Source: Megaustenia siamemsis
Lineage: Eukaryota > Mollusca > Gastropoda > Stylommatophora > Ariophantidae
Length of the DNA stretch: 64,000 bases
Direction: 5' to 3'
NCBI GenBank assembly: GCA_032433765.1
Contig: JAVIAB010000049.1
Coordinates: 18,860,406-18,924,405 of the forward strand
In this document: in pieces, positions 11,985 through 24,044 of the stretch
Layout of the letters: each line of letters begins with the position of its first letter
How positions within the stretch are numbered: the stretch's first letter is position 1
Position numbers and translations under genes: made by a program
Notes under the pieces: model-generated
What the model was told of the DNA's origin: nothing
What the model saw: only the letters and a program-made list of their open reading frames with translations
Databases searched by the model: none

Positions 11985-13630
11985 TCTATGATAATGTTAG
12001 TGGGCCAGCCATGGACACACAGCAGCTCTTGGTTTCTATGATAATGTTAGTGGGCCAGCCATGGGCACACAGCAGCTCTTGGTTTCTATGATAATGTTAG
12101 TGGGCCAGCCATGGGCACACAGCAGCTCTTGGTTTCTATGATAATGTTAGTGGGCCAGCCATGGGCACACAGCAGCTCTTGGTTTCTATGATAATGTTAG
12201 TGGGCCAGCCATGGGCACACAGCAGCTCTTGGTTTCTATGATAATGTTAGTGGGCCAGCCATGGGCACACAGCAGCTCTTGGTTTCTATGATAATGTTAG
12301 TGGGCCAGCCATGGACACACAGCAGCTCTTGGTTTCTATGATAATGTTTGTGGGCCAGCCATGGGCACACAGCAGCTCTTGGTTTCTATGATAATGTTAG
12401 TGGGCCAGCCATGGGCACACAGCAGCTCTTGGTTTCTATGATAATGCTAGTGGGCCAGGCTAGGACACACAGCAGCTCTTGGTTTCTATGATAATGTTAG
12501 TGGGCCAGCCATGGACACACAGCAGCTCTAGGTTTCTATGACAATGTTAGTGGGTCAGCCATGGACACACAGCAGCTCTTGGTTTCTATGATAATGTTAG
12601 TGGGCCAGCCATGGACACACAGCAGCTCTTGGTTTCTATGATAATGTTAGTGGGCCAGCCATGGACACACAGCAGCTCTTGGTTTCTATGATAATGTTAG
12701 TGGGCCAGCCATGGACACACAGCAGCTCTTGGTTTCTATGATAATGTTAGTGGGCCAGCCATGGACACACAGCAGCTCTTGGTTTCTATGATAATGTTAG
12801 TGGGCCAGCCATGGACACACAGCAGCTCTTGGTTTCTATGATAATGTTAGTGGGCCAGCCATGGACACACAGCAGCTCTTGGTTTCTATGACAATGTTAG
12901 TGGGTCAGCCAACGACACACAGCAGCTCTTGGTTTCTATGATAATGTTTGTGGGCCAGCCATGGACACACAGCAGCTCTTGGTTTCTATGATAATGTTAG
13001 TGGGCCAGCCATGGACACACAGCAGCTCTTGGTTTCTATGACAATGTTAGTGGGTCAGCCAACGACACACAGCAGCTCTTGGTTTCTATGATAATGTTTG
13101 TGGGCCAGCCATGGACACACAGCAGCTCTTGGTTTCTATGATAATGTTAGTGGGCCAGCCATGGACACACAGCAGCTCTTGGTTTCTATGACAATGTTAG
13201 TGGGTCAGCCAACGACACACAGCAGCTCTTGGTTTCTATGATAATGTTTGTGGGCCAGCCATGGACACACAGCAGCTCTTGGTTTCTATGATAATGTTAG
13301 TGGGCCAGCCATGGACACACAGCAGCTCTTGGTTTCTATGACAATGTTAGTGGGTCAGCCAACGACACACAGCAGCTCTTGGTTTCTATGATAATGTTAG
13401 TGGGCCAGCCATGGACACACAGCAGCTCTTGGTTTCTATGATAATGTTAGTGGGCCAGCCATGGACACACAGCAGCTCTTGGTTTCTATGATAATGTTAG
13501 TGGGCCAGCCATGGGCACACAGCAGCTCTTGGTTTCTATGATAATGTTAGTGGGCCAGCCATGGGCACACAGCAGCTCTTGGTTTCTATGATAATGTTAG
13601 TGGGCCAGCCATGGACACACAGCAGCTCTT
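11985..13630. repeat. 50-bp tandem array, about 33 copies
   Basis: The unit is ggtttctatgataatgttag plus tgggccagccatggacacac plus agcagctctt. A variant with acaatgttagtgggtcagcc aacgacac recurs every 150 bp (12891, 13041, 13191, 13341), showing a three-unit higher-order repeat. Confidence 0.96.
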
Positions 13631-13679
13631 CATATTAACAACATATTGCTTTTCTTTATCGTATGCCTTTGAGATGGGT

Positions 13680-13998
13680 TGTAAAGGTGAAGGTAAAGTA
13701 CGAGACTCGAACCGGCGTCTTAGCACGCGAGATTTCACCCATATGTGGACAAATTTTTGGAGACTTCTGGATAGTGTCGTTTCAAGCATCGAAACCCACA
13801 ATGCGAGGCGGCATTCCTAATCTTCATAGAATAATACCCTAGTACCCATTTCTGTTAGCGGCTGGGTCGACCTCGGGAGTATTTTTTTTCTAACCACGAG
13901 TACAACTCACATTGCTTCCAAGGGGAATCCAACACGGGTTGTCAGAACGTCGGTAGCCCGGTCGGGTGGTTTTCGCAACTAGGCTAGCGAGACCCTCC
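13680..13998 (-). mobile_element. SINE-2, tRNA-derived, near full length
   Basis: The minus strand begins with a tRNA-like head, ctcgctagcctagttgcgaa, then gacgttctgacaacccgtgt. It matches the + strand copy at 61678-61960 along its length, including the 3' part cgcgtgctaagacgccggtt. Confidence 0.75.
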
Positions 13999-14261
13999 TA
14001 TGGGTGGTTAAACGTACATCAGATGTGCCAGTTCATTTTCAAGTGACATATTCTCACGAAATTCATAAATTATTCATAGAATTCAATTATAATTAAAATG
14101 TGTAATTAAATCTATATAACTCTATATGCCATCACTAAATAACTACTTCAAATTCTCACAATTTATTAGATACGCAGGATATTTCCTTAAATCCCTGTAC
14201 ACATTCATATAACATTCTATTCACCTCAATTCATTACATTTCATTATTCCCTCACAACATC
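13999..14261. other. Non-repetitive AT-rich stretch
   Basis: No gene or repeat was recognised. Confidence 0.3.
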
Positions 14262-14692
14262 TAGTACCGGGCCTGCTGGCGTAGATGATCATGTCTATCC
14301 ACAACTTTCGATCTCGGCAGCTATTTATCATTTCTGTTGTTGACCTTCTGCCAAGCCATTCTTTTAAGCTGTCTGTTATTTTTTCTATTTGCTTCCCTCT
14401 ATCTCTTCGTCCCTCAATTTTTCCCAGTTGTTACAATATATTCCAGTTGTTCTCTTCTCATTACATGGCCAAAAAAATGATGATTGTTTCTTCCTAATAT
14501 TGGAAATTAGCTCTCTTTTTGCTTTGACCTCTCTCAGAACATCTTCATTACTCTTCTTAGCTGTCCATGGTATTCTCAACATTCTTCTGTAAAACCACAT
14601 TTCTACAGACTCCAGTGATTTTCTTGTCTGTTGTCCTATTGTCCATGATTCGCATCCATATGTTAAGACTGGCTCTACGTAACATTTAAGAA
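14262..14692 (-). mobile_element. RTE-B LINE 3' fragment
   Basis: The minus strand encodes MWFYRRMLRIPWTAKKSNED and then NIRKKQSSFFWPCNEKR, the same region as in the 9945 copy, broken at an AAAAAA run. Confidence 0.85.
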
Positions 14693-14734
14693 CTCACACC
14701 TCCCTCAAATTCCCACTTCCTCTAACATAAGCTC

Positions 14735-15972
14735 CATTCTCCTCACACATTTATATCAACTTTCATGCTTTAATTTCAGCTCCCAACGTTTCTATCAGCA
14801 TCCACTCATTAATCTCAACTCCCCACATTTATATGAACCACTCATTAATCTCAACTCCCCACATTTATATCAACTACTCATTAATCTCAACTCCCCAAAT
14901 TTATATCAATCACACGTTAATCTCAACTCCCCACATTTATATCAACCATTCATTAAGCTCAACTCCCCACATTTATATCAATCACTAGGAGGCTAAGGCG
15001 CGCCTCCCAGCACCAGAGCTGGAAGTTGTCAGCGATCCACAGCTGATGGCTTGCGCCAGGATCGGTGAACCAGAACAATCCAGACCCTGCTCTACCTCTC
15101 CGTGGTGCCTCTAGTAACAGACTAACCTGTCTAGTCTGACCAAGCGAGCAGGGATCCAAGAGGGAAGACAACCCGGTACTAAAAAATGTCGTGCTGAAGT
15201 GGGATGTGTTGGGCCGAAATGCGCAAATATAACAGTGTTACACTGCAAACCACAACACAACGCAGACACATTCACTTAATGTCCTTTTAAGGGCGGATGA
15301 CCAAGAGGAATTCTAGAATACTTTAGTCATTGGGCGAACGAAAGCAAGCAAGCATATCAATCACTCAATAATCTCAACTCCCCAAAATTATATCAATCAA
15401 TCATTAATCTAAACTCCCCACATTTATATCAACCACTCATTAATCTTAACTCCCCACATTTATATCAATCACTCATTAATCTTAACTCCCCACATTTATA
15501 TCAACCACTCATTAATCTTAACTCCCCACATTTATATCAACCACTCATTAATCTAAACTCCCCACATTTATATCAACCACTCATTAATCTTAACTCCCCA
15601 CATTTATATCAATCACTCATTAATCTTAACTCCCCACATTTATATCAATCACTCATTAATCTCAACTCCCCACATTTATATCAATCACTCATTAATCTTA
15701 ACTCCCCACATTTATATCAATCACTCATTAATCTTAACTCCCCACATTTATATCAACCAATCATTAATCTCAGCTTCCCACATTTATATCAAGCACTCAT
15801 TAATCTCAACTTCCCACATTTATATCAACCACTCATTAATCTCAACTCCCCACATTTATATCAATCACACGTTAATCTCAACTCCCCACATTTATATCAA
15901 TCACTCATTAATCTCAACTCCCCACATTTATATCAACCACTCATTAATCTCAACTCCCCACATTTATATACA
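14735..15972. repeat. 36-bp tandem array, interrupted by an insertion
   Basis: The unit is ctcaactccccacatttata plus tcaaccactcattaat. Units flank a foreign segment at 14986-15352. The array stops about 75 bp before the exon at 16045. Confidence 0.93.
14986..15352 (+). mobile_element. Unclassified insertion inside the 36-bp array
   Basis: A GC-richer, single-copy segment interrupts the array. It ends in a gcaagcaagca tail and is flanked by atatcaatcact on both sides, which could be a 12-bp target duplication or simply the array unit. The tail suggests a retroposon in + orientation. Its family is not recognised. Confidence 0.55.
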
Positions 15973-16044
15973 AATCCACACATCACTGCATCAAATCACC
16001 CCCACACTTGCCAGACCCAACCGTCAACTATCAACTTCTTGCAG

Positions 16045-16272
16045 ATGCCGCCATCAACATTTGCCCCACCATGCCACACCTCAAGTTCCCCCACCCCTCT
16101 TTCTGTTCCCTGTTCTACGACTGCAGTCAACCCACTTCTCGGCATGGCCTGGGCCTCTGGGAGAACGAGTGCCCGTACCCGCTCCTGTTTGACGAGGATA
16201 CATACGCATGCGTAGAGAAGAGAGATGATAATGCCCAGCTGTGTGGGTCAAGGCCACAGCGACATAGTCTGT
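16045..16272 (+). CDS. Exon: complete type I CBM14 module
   Basis: The acceptor is caacttcttgcag and the donor is CTGT/GTGAGA, a strong consensus. The exon is 228 nt, phase 1 to phase 1. It encodes a whole six-cysteine module: an opening Cys, CSLFYDC, then ECPYPLLFDEDTYAC and closing CGSRP. Unlike the two later type I modules it has no internal intron; GLGLW occupies the place where they are split. The open frame extends 5' to an ATG at 16008, but that part is intronic and ends in the acceptor. The weaker donor at 16266/16267 (A/GTCTGT) is also phase 1, but GTGAGA fits better and leaves T to pair with GT of the next exon (Cys). The acceptor is about 75 bp after a 36-bp tandem array. Confidence 0.82.
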
Positions 16273-16343
16273 GTGAGAACATCTGCATGCTTTGTGTTGT
16301 TGTCAAATTTATTTGTTTCTGAGAAATTACGTCACAGCCTTAC

Positions 16344-17135
16344 ATCACCATCATGTGCCATATCGGTTGGTGTAGGCAATCATGTCCTTCCACAATCTGT
16401 TATCAGTTAATCACAGTGCATCGTATCAGTTTTGTTGTTGACTGTTTTCCATGCAATAACGCCAAGTCATCCAGTATCTTCTCTCTTTGTCGTTCGCGAT
16501 ATCCCTTTCCCCGTATTTTACCAGTTGTAACCAAGTATTCCAACTTTTCTCTTCTCATGATGTACCCGAAAAAAATGTTTATTGTTTTATTCTGATGTTT
16601 TTTAGGAGCTGCCTTTTTGTGATGACCTCTTTAAGAATTTCCTCGTTGGTATTTCTAGCTGTCCAGGGAACATTCTTCTGAGAAATCCCATCTCTGTAGC
16701 CTCTAATCATCTTTTCATTTGTTTGTCTACTGTCCGTGATTCACTTTCATAAGTCAGAAGTGGCTCTATATAGCACCGATGAACTCTCTTTCTCATTTCT
16801 ATTCACATAGATTTGTTGCATAAGATATTTTTCATTTCCGGAAATACTATTTTGGCTTGAGCTATTTTGTCTTTTATTTCTGTGGCGCATATTTCATCTG
16901 ATATTATTGTGCCCAAGTATTTGACGCGTTGTACTTGTTTCAGCTATGTCCTTTTAATTTTTATTCAGCATGATGATGATGATTTTTCTTCCTTATAACC
17001 ATTACTTCTGTTTTCTTACTATTCAGACTGAGACCTTTCTTGTTGCTTTCTTTTACTATTATGTCTCTCAGTTCTTGTAGTTCATTCCCTGTCTCTGCTG
17101 TTAAGACTGTGTCATCCACATTAATTACTAGATGA
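16344..17135 (-). mobile_element. RTE-A LINE fragment reaching into the RT domain
   Basis: The minus strand reads NVDDTVLTAETGNELQELRD, the RT motif C region (normally YADD), then KKGLSLNSKKTEVMVIRKK, followed by the post-RT region and a catcatcat tail. This is one of the longest LINE pieces here. It is degraded and partly out of frame. Confidence 0.85.
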
Positions 17136-17189
17136 GATCGCATTAGATGATCCAGTTGTAAAATGTTAACGAGGTGAATCAGTTTTTGA

Positions 17190-18725
17190 CATATTTGAAT
17201 AGACGTTACCAAGGCTGACATATTGGAATAGACGTTACCAAGGCTGACATATTGGAATAGACGTTACCAAGGCTGACATATTTGAATAGACGTTACCAAG
17301 GCTGACATATTTGAATAGACGTTACCAAGGCTGACATATTTGAATAGACGTTACCAAGGCTGACATATTTGAATAGACGTTACCAAGGCTGACGTATTTA
17401 AATAGACGTTACCAAGGCTGACATATTTGAATAGACGTTACCAAGGCTGACGTATTTGAATAGACGTTACCAAGGCTGACATATTTGAATAGACGTTACC
17501 AAGGATGACATATTTGAATAGACGTTACCAAGGCTGACATATTTGAATAGACGTTACCAAGGCTGACATATTTGAATAGACGTTACCAAGGCTGACATAT
17601 TTGAATAGACGTTACCAAGGCTGACATATTTGAATAGACGTTACCAAGGCTGACGTATTTGAATAGACGTTACCAAAGCTGACGTATTTGAATAGACGTT
17701 ACCAAGGCTGACATATTTGAATAGACGTTACCAAGGCTGACGTATTTGAATAGACGTTACCAAGGCTGACATATTTGAATAGACGTTACCAAGGCTGACG
17801 TATTTGAATAGACGTTACCAAGGCTGACGTATTCGAATAGACGTTACCAAGGCTGACATATTTGAATAGACGTTACCAAGGCTGACATATTTGAATAGAC
17901 GTTACCAAGGCTGACATATTTGAATAGACGTTACCAAGGCTGACATATTTGAATAGACGTTACCAAGGCTGACATATTTGAATAGACGTTACCAAGGCTG
18001 ACATATTTGAATAGACGTTACCAAGGCTGACGTATTTGAATAGACGTTACCAAGGCTGACATATTTGAATAGATGTTACCAAGACTGACATTTGAATAGA
18101 CGTTACCAAGGCTGACATTTGAATAGACGTTACCAAGGCTGACATATTTGAATAGACGTTACCAAGGCTGACGTATTTGAATAGACGTTACCAAGGCTGA
18201 CATATTTGAATAGACGTTACAAAGACTGACATATTTGAATAGACGTTACCAAGACTGACATTTGAATAGACGTTACCAAGACTGACATTTGAATAGACGT
18301 TACCAAGGCTGACATATTTGAATAGACGTTACCAAGACTGACATTTGAATAGAGATTACCAAGACTGACATATTTGAATAGACGTTACCAAGGCTGACGT
18401 ATTTGAATAGACGTTACCAAGGCTGACATATTTGAATAGACGTTACCAAGGCTGACGTATTTGAATAGATGTTACCAAGGCTGACATATTTGAATAGACG
18501 TTACCAAGACTGACATATTTGAATAGACGTTACCAAGGCTGACGTATTTGAATAGATGTTACCAAGGCTGACGTATTTGAATAGACGTTACCAAGACTGA
18601 CATATTTGAATAGACGTTACCAAGACTGACATATTTGAATAGACGTTACCAAGGCTGACGTATTTGAATAGATGTTACCAAGGCTGACATATTTGAATAG
18701 ACGTTACCAAGGCTGACGTATTTGA
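17190..18725. repeat. 29-bp tandem array, about 50 copies
   Basis: The unit is tgacatatttgaatagacgt plus taccaaggc. Common variants are tgacgtattt and aagactgacattt. Confidence 0.96.
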
Positions 18726-18825
18726 TAAGGCAGGAAGTGGCAAAATAGGCACAGCACTAACGTAATGTGATAGATACTACAAGACGGGACATAACAAAAT
18801 GTGACAGATTTGACAAAACAGTGAG

Positions 18826-19076
18826 TGCGGTGACAAATCTCATGAGACATAGAAAGTGACAAATCTCATGAGACATAGAAAGTGACAAATCTCATGAGAC
18901 ATAGAAAATGACAAATCTCATGAGACATAGAAAGTGACAGATTTTTATGAAACATAGAAAGTGACAGATTTCATGAGACATAGAAAGTGACAGATTTCAT
19001 GAGACATAGAAAGTGACAGATTTCATGAGACATAAAATGTGACAGATTTCATGAGACATAGAAAGTGACAGATTTC
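18826..19076. repeat. About 26-bp tandem array
   Basis: The unit is agtgacagatttcatgagac plus atagaa, with a drift from caaatct to cagattt along the block. Confidence 0.92.
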
Positions 19077-19204
19077 TTTATAGAAAACAAGCATGGATAA
19101 ATTATCTGATAAAATACAACTAGTGAAAGATTTGACAAGATACTGATGAAAGACTCTAAACTAGACAAGCCACTGACTGGAACTGGGTAATTTGACAACA
19201 CATG

Positions 19205-19700
19205 ACAGAAGTTAACAGATTTGGCAAAAATGATACACGTTGACAGATTTGGCAAAAATGATACACGTTGACAGATTTGACAAAAATGATACACGTTGAC
19301 AGATTTGACAAAAATGATACGCGTTGACAGATTTGACAAAAATGATACGCGTTGACAGATTTGACAAAAATGATACACGTTGACAGATTTGACAAAAATG
19401 ATACACGTTGACAGATTTGACAAAAATGATACACGTTGACAGATTTGACAAAAATGATACACGTTGACAGATTTGACAAAAATGATACACGTTGACAGAT
19501 TTGACAAAAATGATACGCGTTGACAGATTTGACAAAAATGATACGCGTTGACAGATTTGACAAAAATGATACGCGTTGACAGATTTGACAAAAATGATAC
19601 GCGTTGACAGATTTGACAAAAATGATACGCGTTGACAGATTTGACAAAAATGATACACGTTGACAGATTTGACAAAAATGATACGCGTTGACAGATTTGA
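19205..19700. repeat. 28-bp tandem array, about 17 copies
   Basis: The unit is atacacgttgacagatttga plus caaaaatg, with acac/gcgc variants. Long minus-strand ORFs here are repeat translations. Confidence 0.96.
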
Positions 19701-20330
19701 TAAGAAACTGTGAAGATGACTATTTTGACAAACACTGACAGAAGATGACTGATTTGACAAGATATTGACAAGATGACTATTTTGACAAACACTGACAGAA
19801 GATGACTGATTTGACAAGATATTGACAAGTTGACTATTTTGACAAACACTGACAGAAAATGACTGATTTGACAAGATATTGACAAGTCGACTATTTTGAC
19901 AAACACTGACAGAAGATGACTGATTTGACAAGATATTGACAAGTTGACTATTTTTGACAAACACTGACAGAAGATGACTGATTTGACAAGATATTGACCA
20001 GTTGACTATTTTGACAAACACTGACAGAAGATGACTGATTTGAAAAGATATTGACAAGTTGACTATTTTGACAAACACTGACAGAAGATGACTGATTTGA
20101 CAAGATATTGACAAGATGACTATTTTGACAAACACTGACAGAAGATGACTGATTTGACAAGATATTGACAAGTTGACTATTTTGTTAAACACTGACAGAA
20201 GATGACTGATTTGACAAGATATTGACAAGATGACTATTTTGACAAACATTGACAGAAGATGATTGATTTGACAAGATATTGACAAGTTGACTATTTTGAC
20301 AAACACTGACAGAAGATGACTGAATGTTTA
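19701..20330. repeat. 57-bp tandem array, about 11 copies
   Basis: The unit is gacagaagatgactgatttg plus acaagatattgacaagttga plus ctattttgacaaacact. It abuts the 28-bp array without a gap. Confidence 0.95.
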
Positions 20331-20404
20331 CTAATTTCATAAACACTAAGAAAGGTTGATTCATTGGATAAGAAACTCATGAAAGTTGACCAATTTAACA
20401 AGAC

Positions 20405-21380
20405 ACTAGCAAACGTTGACAAGATATTGACAAGAGTTGACAAGATATTGACACAAGTTTTCAAGATATTGACAAAAGTTGACAAGATATTGACACAAGT
20501 TTTCGATATTGACAAAAGTTGACAAGATATTGACAAAAGTTATTAAGATCTTCAAAAAAGTTGACAGGATATTGACACGCGTTATCAAGATATTGTCAAA
20601 AGTTGACAAGATATTGACAAATGTTGACAAGATATTGACAAATGTTGACAAGATATTGACACGCTTTATCAAGATATTGTCAAAAGTTGACAAGATATTG
20701 ACAAATGTTGACAAGATATTGACAAATGTTGACAAGATATTGACACGCTTTATCAAGATATTGTCAAAAGTTGACTAGATATTGACAAATGTTGATAAGA
20801 TATTGACAAATGTTGACAAGATATTGACACGCTTTATCAAGATATTGTCAAAAGTTGACAAGATATTGACAAATGTTGATAAGATATTGACAAATGTTGA
20901 CAAGATATTGACAAATGTTGACAAGATATTGACACGCGTTATCAAGATATTGTCAAAAGTTGACAAGATATTGACAAAAGTTTTCGATATTGACAAAAGT
21001 TGACAAGATATTGACACGCGTTATCAAGATATTGTCAAAAGTTGACAAGATATTGACAAATGTTGATAAGATATTGACAAATGTTGACAAGATATTGACA
21101 CAAGTTATCAAGATGTTGATATAAATTGACAAAAGTTGACAAGATATTAACATAAGTTATCAAGATGTCGACAAAAGTTGACAAGATATTGACACAATTT
21201 ATCGATATTGACAAAAGTTGACAAGATATTGACAAAAGTTATTAAGATCTTGACGCAAGTTGACAAGATATTGACACAAGTTATCAAGATCTTGACAAAA
21301 GTTGACAAGATATTGACACAAGTTACCAAGATGTTGACAAAAGTTGACAAAAGTTGACAAGATATTGACAAAAGTTGACT
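20405..21380. repeat. 21-bp tandem array with higher-order structure
   Basis: The basic unit is tgttgacaagatattgacaaa, with periodic cgctttatcaagatattgtc variants. It ends about 45 bp before the exon at 21427. Confidence 0.95.
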
Positions 21381-21426
21381 CTATCTTTTGACCGTCACAA
21401 TTGATTTCTCTGTCTTCTTCCTTCAG

Positions 21427-21510
21427 GTGCCAGTGGACTAGGGTGTCACCAAAAGAACTGTACACTTTTAGAGGACGGTCCTCACTTTGATCATTTGTTG
21501 CCTTTTTCAG
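21427..21510 (+). CDS. Exon: first half of a type II CBM14 module
   Basis: This 84-nt phase 1-1 exon is too short for a simple ORF scan. Its acceptor is cttcttccttcag and its donor is TTTTTCAG/GTAGGT. After completing a TGT codon with the previous exon it reads ASGLGCHQKN then CTLLEDGPHFDHLLPFS. The paired cysteines and the DG-x-x-x-x motif match the corresponding part of the 45699 exon (SCLGLRDGPNAYPG). Its final G joins AA of the 25138 exon to give Glu just before NFYVC. A SINE in reverse orientation begins about 4 nt into the intron, so the outer part of the donor is SINE sequence. Confidence 0.65.
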
Positions 21511-21514
21511 GTAG

Positions 21515-21763
21515 GTAAAGTACCCCCGTCACGCCAAGTGGCGTATAGGGAATATGGTGTTAGTGACCATACATTTTACAGACCTTCGGCACATGATTTT
21601 TGGGGTAATGTGGTCGGTATTACAGCCGTGCCCCTTAACTTTCCCAGAAAAAAAATCCGGTACCCATTTAAAGCTGGGTGAAATGGAAGCCGTCGGTTCG
21701 GAACGAACTCTACCTCTTGTCCTTTGTAGTCCAGTTCACTAACCACTGAGCTATCGCGGCTCC
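21515..21763 (-). mobile_element. SINE-1 inserted next to a splice donor
   Basis: This is a complete SINE-1 in reverse orientation: GGAGCCGCGATAGCTCAGTG is at its right end in reverse complement. Its tail begins about 4 nt after the exon ending at 21510. Confidence 0.9.
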
Positions 21764-21810
21764 AATTTTTAAGGTAGGGCTTCAGTAAAATACTAGACTT
21801 TCTTCTTCCA

Positions 21811-22498
21811 CCTTTCAGCTCCCTGTGGAGCATAGGTCTTCAACAAACACTTTCAGCTCCCTGTGGAGCATAGGTCTTCAACAATCACTTTTAGCTCCCT
21901 GTGGAGCATAGGTCTTCAACAAACATTTTCAGCTCACCGTGGAGCATAGGTCTTCAACAAACATTTTCAGCTCCCTGTGGAGCATAGGTCTTCAACACAC
22001 ACTTTCAGCTCCCTGTGGAGCATAGGCCTTCAACAAACATTTTCAGCTCACCGTGGAGCATAGGTCTTCAACAAACATTTTCAGCTTCCTGTGGAGCATA
22101 GGTCTTCAACAAACATTTCCAGCTCCCTGTGGAACATAGGTCTTCAAAAATCATTTTCAGCTTCCAGTAGAGCATAGGTCTTCAACAAACATTTTCAGCT
22201 CCCTGTGGAGCATAGGTCTTCAACAAACATTTTCAGCTCACCGTGGAGCATAGGTCGTCAACAAACATTTTCAGCTCCCTGTGGGGCATAGGTCTTCAAC
22301 AAACATTTTCAGCTACCTGTGGAGCATAGGTCTTCAACAAACATTTTCAACTCCCTGTGTAGCATAGGTCTTCAACAAACACTTTCAGCTCCCTGTGGAG
22401 CATAGGTCTTCAACAAACGTTTTCAGCTCCCTGTGGAGCATAGGTCTTCAACAAACATTTTCAGCTCCCAGTGGAGCATAGGTCTTCAACACACACTT
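21811..22498 (-). repeat. 39-bp satellite derived from an RTE-F LINE terminus, about 18 copies
   Basis: The minus-strand unit is gtgtttgttgaagacctatg plus ctccacagggagctgaaa. It equals the last codons and stop of the RTE-F ORF at 55660-55700 (VFVEDLCSTGS-stop). The array runs directly on from the RTE-F body at 22499-22738. Confidence 0.92.
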
Positions 22499-22738
22499 TT
22501 CGAGCCGTTCTGTTTCTTGCCATTCTTTTAAGATCATTCCATGTCTTCACCATCATCTTCATCCCTGCTTCCATCTGTCTTCTCCAATGAATATTTTAGT
22601 CTTCCTCTTTGTCCTTTTCCTTGGGGATTCAAAAAAAGGGCCTATTGTGTAATACTTTCAGTTGGCTTCCGCAGTGTGTGTCCTATTCAGCACCTTCGAC
22701 TTCGCTATATCTCTTTATCCACTGGTATTTGACTGGTA
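22499..22738 (-). mobile_element. RTE-F LINE 3' fragment
   Basis: The reverse complement matches 55440-55670 (RRRWRWIGHTLRKP region to the ORF end). It is contiguous with the satellite made from its own terminus. Confidence 0.8.
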
Positions 22739-22910
22739 CTTTTTCAATGCGAGGTGGCATTCCTCACCTTCCCAGAGTACTATCCTGCTACCCAATTCTG
22801 AAAGCGGCTGGGTCGACCGCAGGGGTAATTTTTTCCAACCACGAGTACAACTCACACTGCTTCAAGAGGGAATCGAACACGGGTTGTCCGAACGTCTGTA
22901 GCCGAGTAAG
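22739..22910 (-). mobile_element. SINE-2, 3'-truncated
   Basis: The minus strand reads gacgttcggacaacccgtgt then tcgattccctc, a clear tRNA B-box-like segment, and aligns with the 13680 and 61678 copies. Confidence 0.72.
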
Positions 22911-22964
22911 TATTGACAAGTACCAGACTGTCATTGATCTCAAAGTGGTTCCTAGGGGGCATCT

Positions 22965-23790
22965 TCTTCTACTTCTTTCCTTCCTCATTTGCCTTTCAGC
23001 GTCGAGTAGATATAATTTGTAGTCCTTTTGCTCTTCTGTTCGCCTCTACTGCTATTGTGTTTCCTAGTGTTTCTAATATTCCATCAATTCACAATTTTAT
23101 TGGTCGGCCCTTGGGTCTGGTGTTCTCGTAACGTCTATTGAAGGCTTGTTGTGTTGTGTTTTGATCTTTCTGCCTCATCACGCGACAAACCATTTTATTT
23201 GTTTTTTCTTTCTATATTTTATAGCGGGAGTTATTATTAGCTTTTTTCTCAGTTCTTCATTTCTGATCTTATCTCTCAGGCTGTTTCCTGTCATTCGTCT
23301 AACACATTTCATCTCTGTAGAGGTTATTTTTCTTTTGTTCTTGCATCTAGGGCCCAGGTCTGGCATTGGTAGTACAACGTTGGGATGAGGATTGTATTGT
23401 AGAGTGCTCGTTTTGCCTCTAGAGTTATTTCCTTGTTGGACAATAGTGGTGATAACTGTCCAATGATTTGACAAGCTTTGTTGCATCTTGAGTCTATCTC
23501 TGTTGTTTGTGAATTGTCATTTGTCACTAGACTTCCTAGGTATTTAAATTCCTCCACTTGTTTTAGTTGTCTGCCGTCTACAGTTATTTTTATGTTTTGT
23601 TTCTCTTTTGCGACATTCATGACTTCTGTTTATTGATGTTGATTTTCATGTTGCATTTTGTACCTGTGCTGTTGAATCTATTTAAGTGTTCTTGTAGGTC
23701 TTCTTTTTCCATGTATTAGTGCCTGATCGTCTGAAAATTGTTGGCTTTTGACTTCATTACAATTCTTCTTGTGTCTGCTGTAATATGCAA
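22965..23790 (-). mobile_element. RTE-C LINE 3' fragment, copy 1
   Basis: The minus strand encodes VEEFKYLGSLVTNDNSQTTE, IGQLSPLLSNKEITLEAKRA, then KCVRRMTGNSLRDKIRNEEL and IKWF. This is the post-RT region of an RTE-like LINE. Frameshifts are present. Confidence 0.87.
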
Positions 23791-24044
23791 GGAGAGCATG
23801 GATGTTTTGAGTTTGTGTTGAAGTTTACCTTGTAAAGATATTGCTGCAATATGGTTTTATTTACTTATTTTTCTCATTAAAAAGTTGCATTCCCAGCAAT
23901 AATTCTCTGCTTCACACTGAGCAACTAGCAGCGATGTTCCCTCAGTGTTTGTGATTTAGAGAACTGTGTTTTAGTGACAATGTTAGATATACGACGCCAT
24001 TCTCTCAAAACAGTAAATCTTTTGTCCGTGTATTTCTGCAAACT
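23791..24044. other. Non-repetitive stretch between two RTE-C copies
   Basis: No gene or repeat was recognised. Confidence 0.3.

Noticed and set aside
19049..20306. 303- and 364-codon minus-strand ORFs
   Set aside because: They translate the 28- and 57-bp arrays. Frames swap with the repeats and there is no domain.
17190..21380. Repeated TTGACA as bacterial -35 promoter boxes
   Set aside because: The setting is a eukaryotic intron, with no -10 partners and no bacterial genes. The hexamer is part of satellite units.
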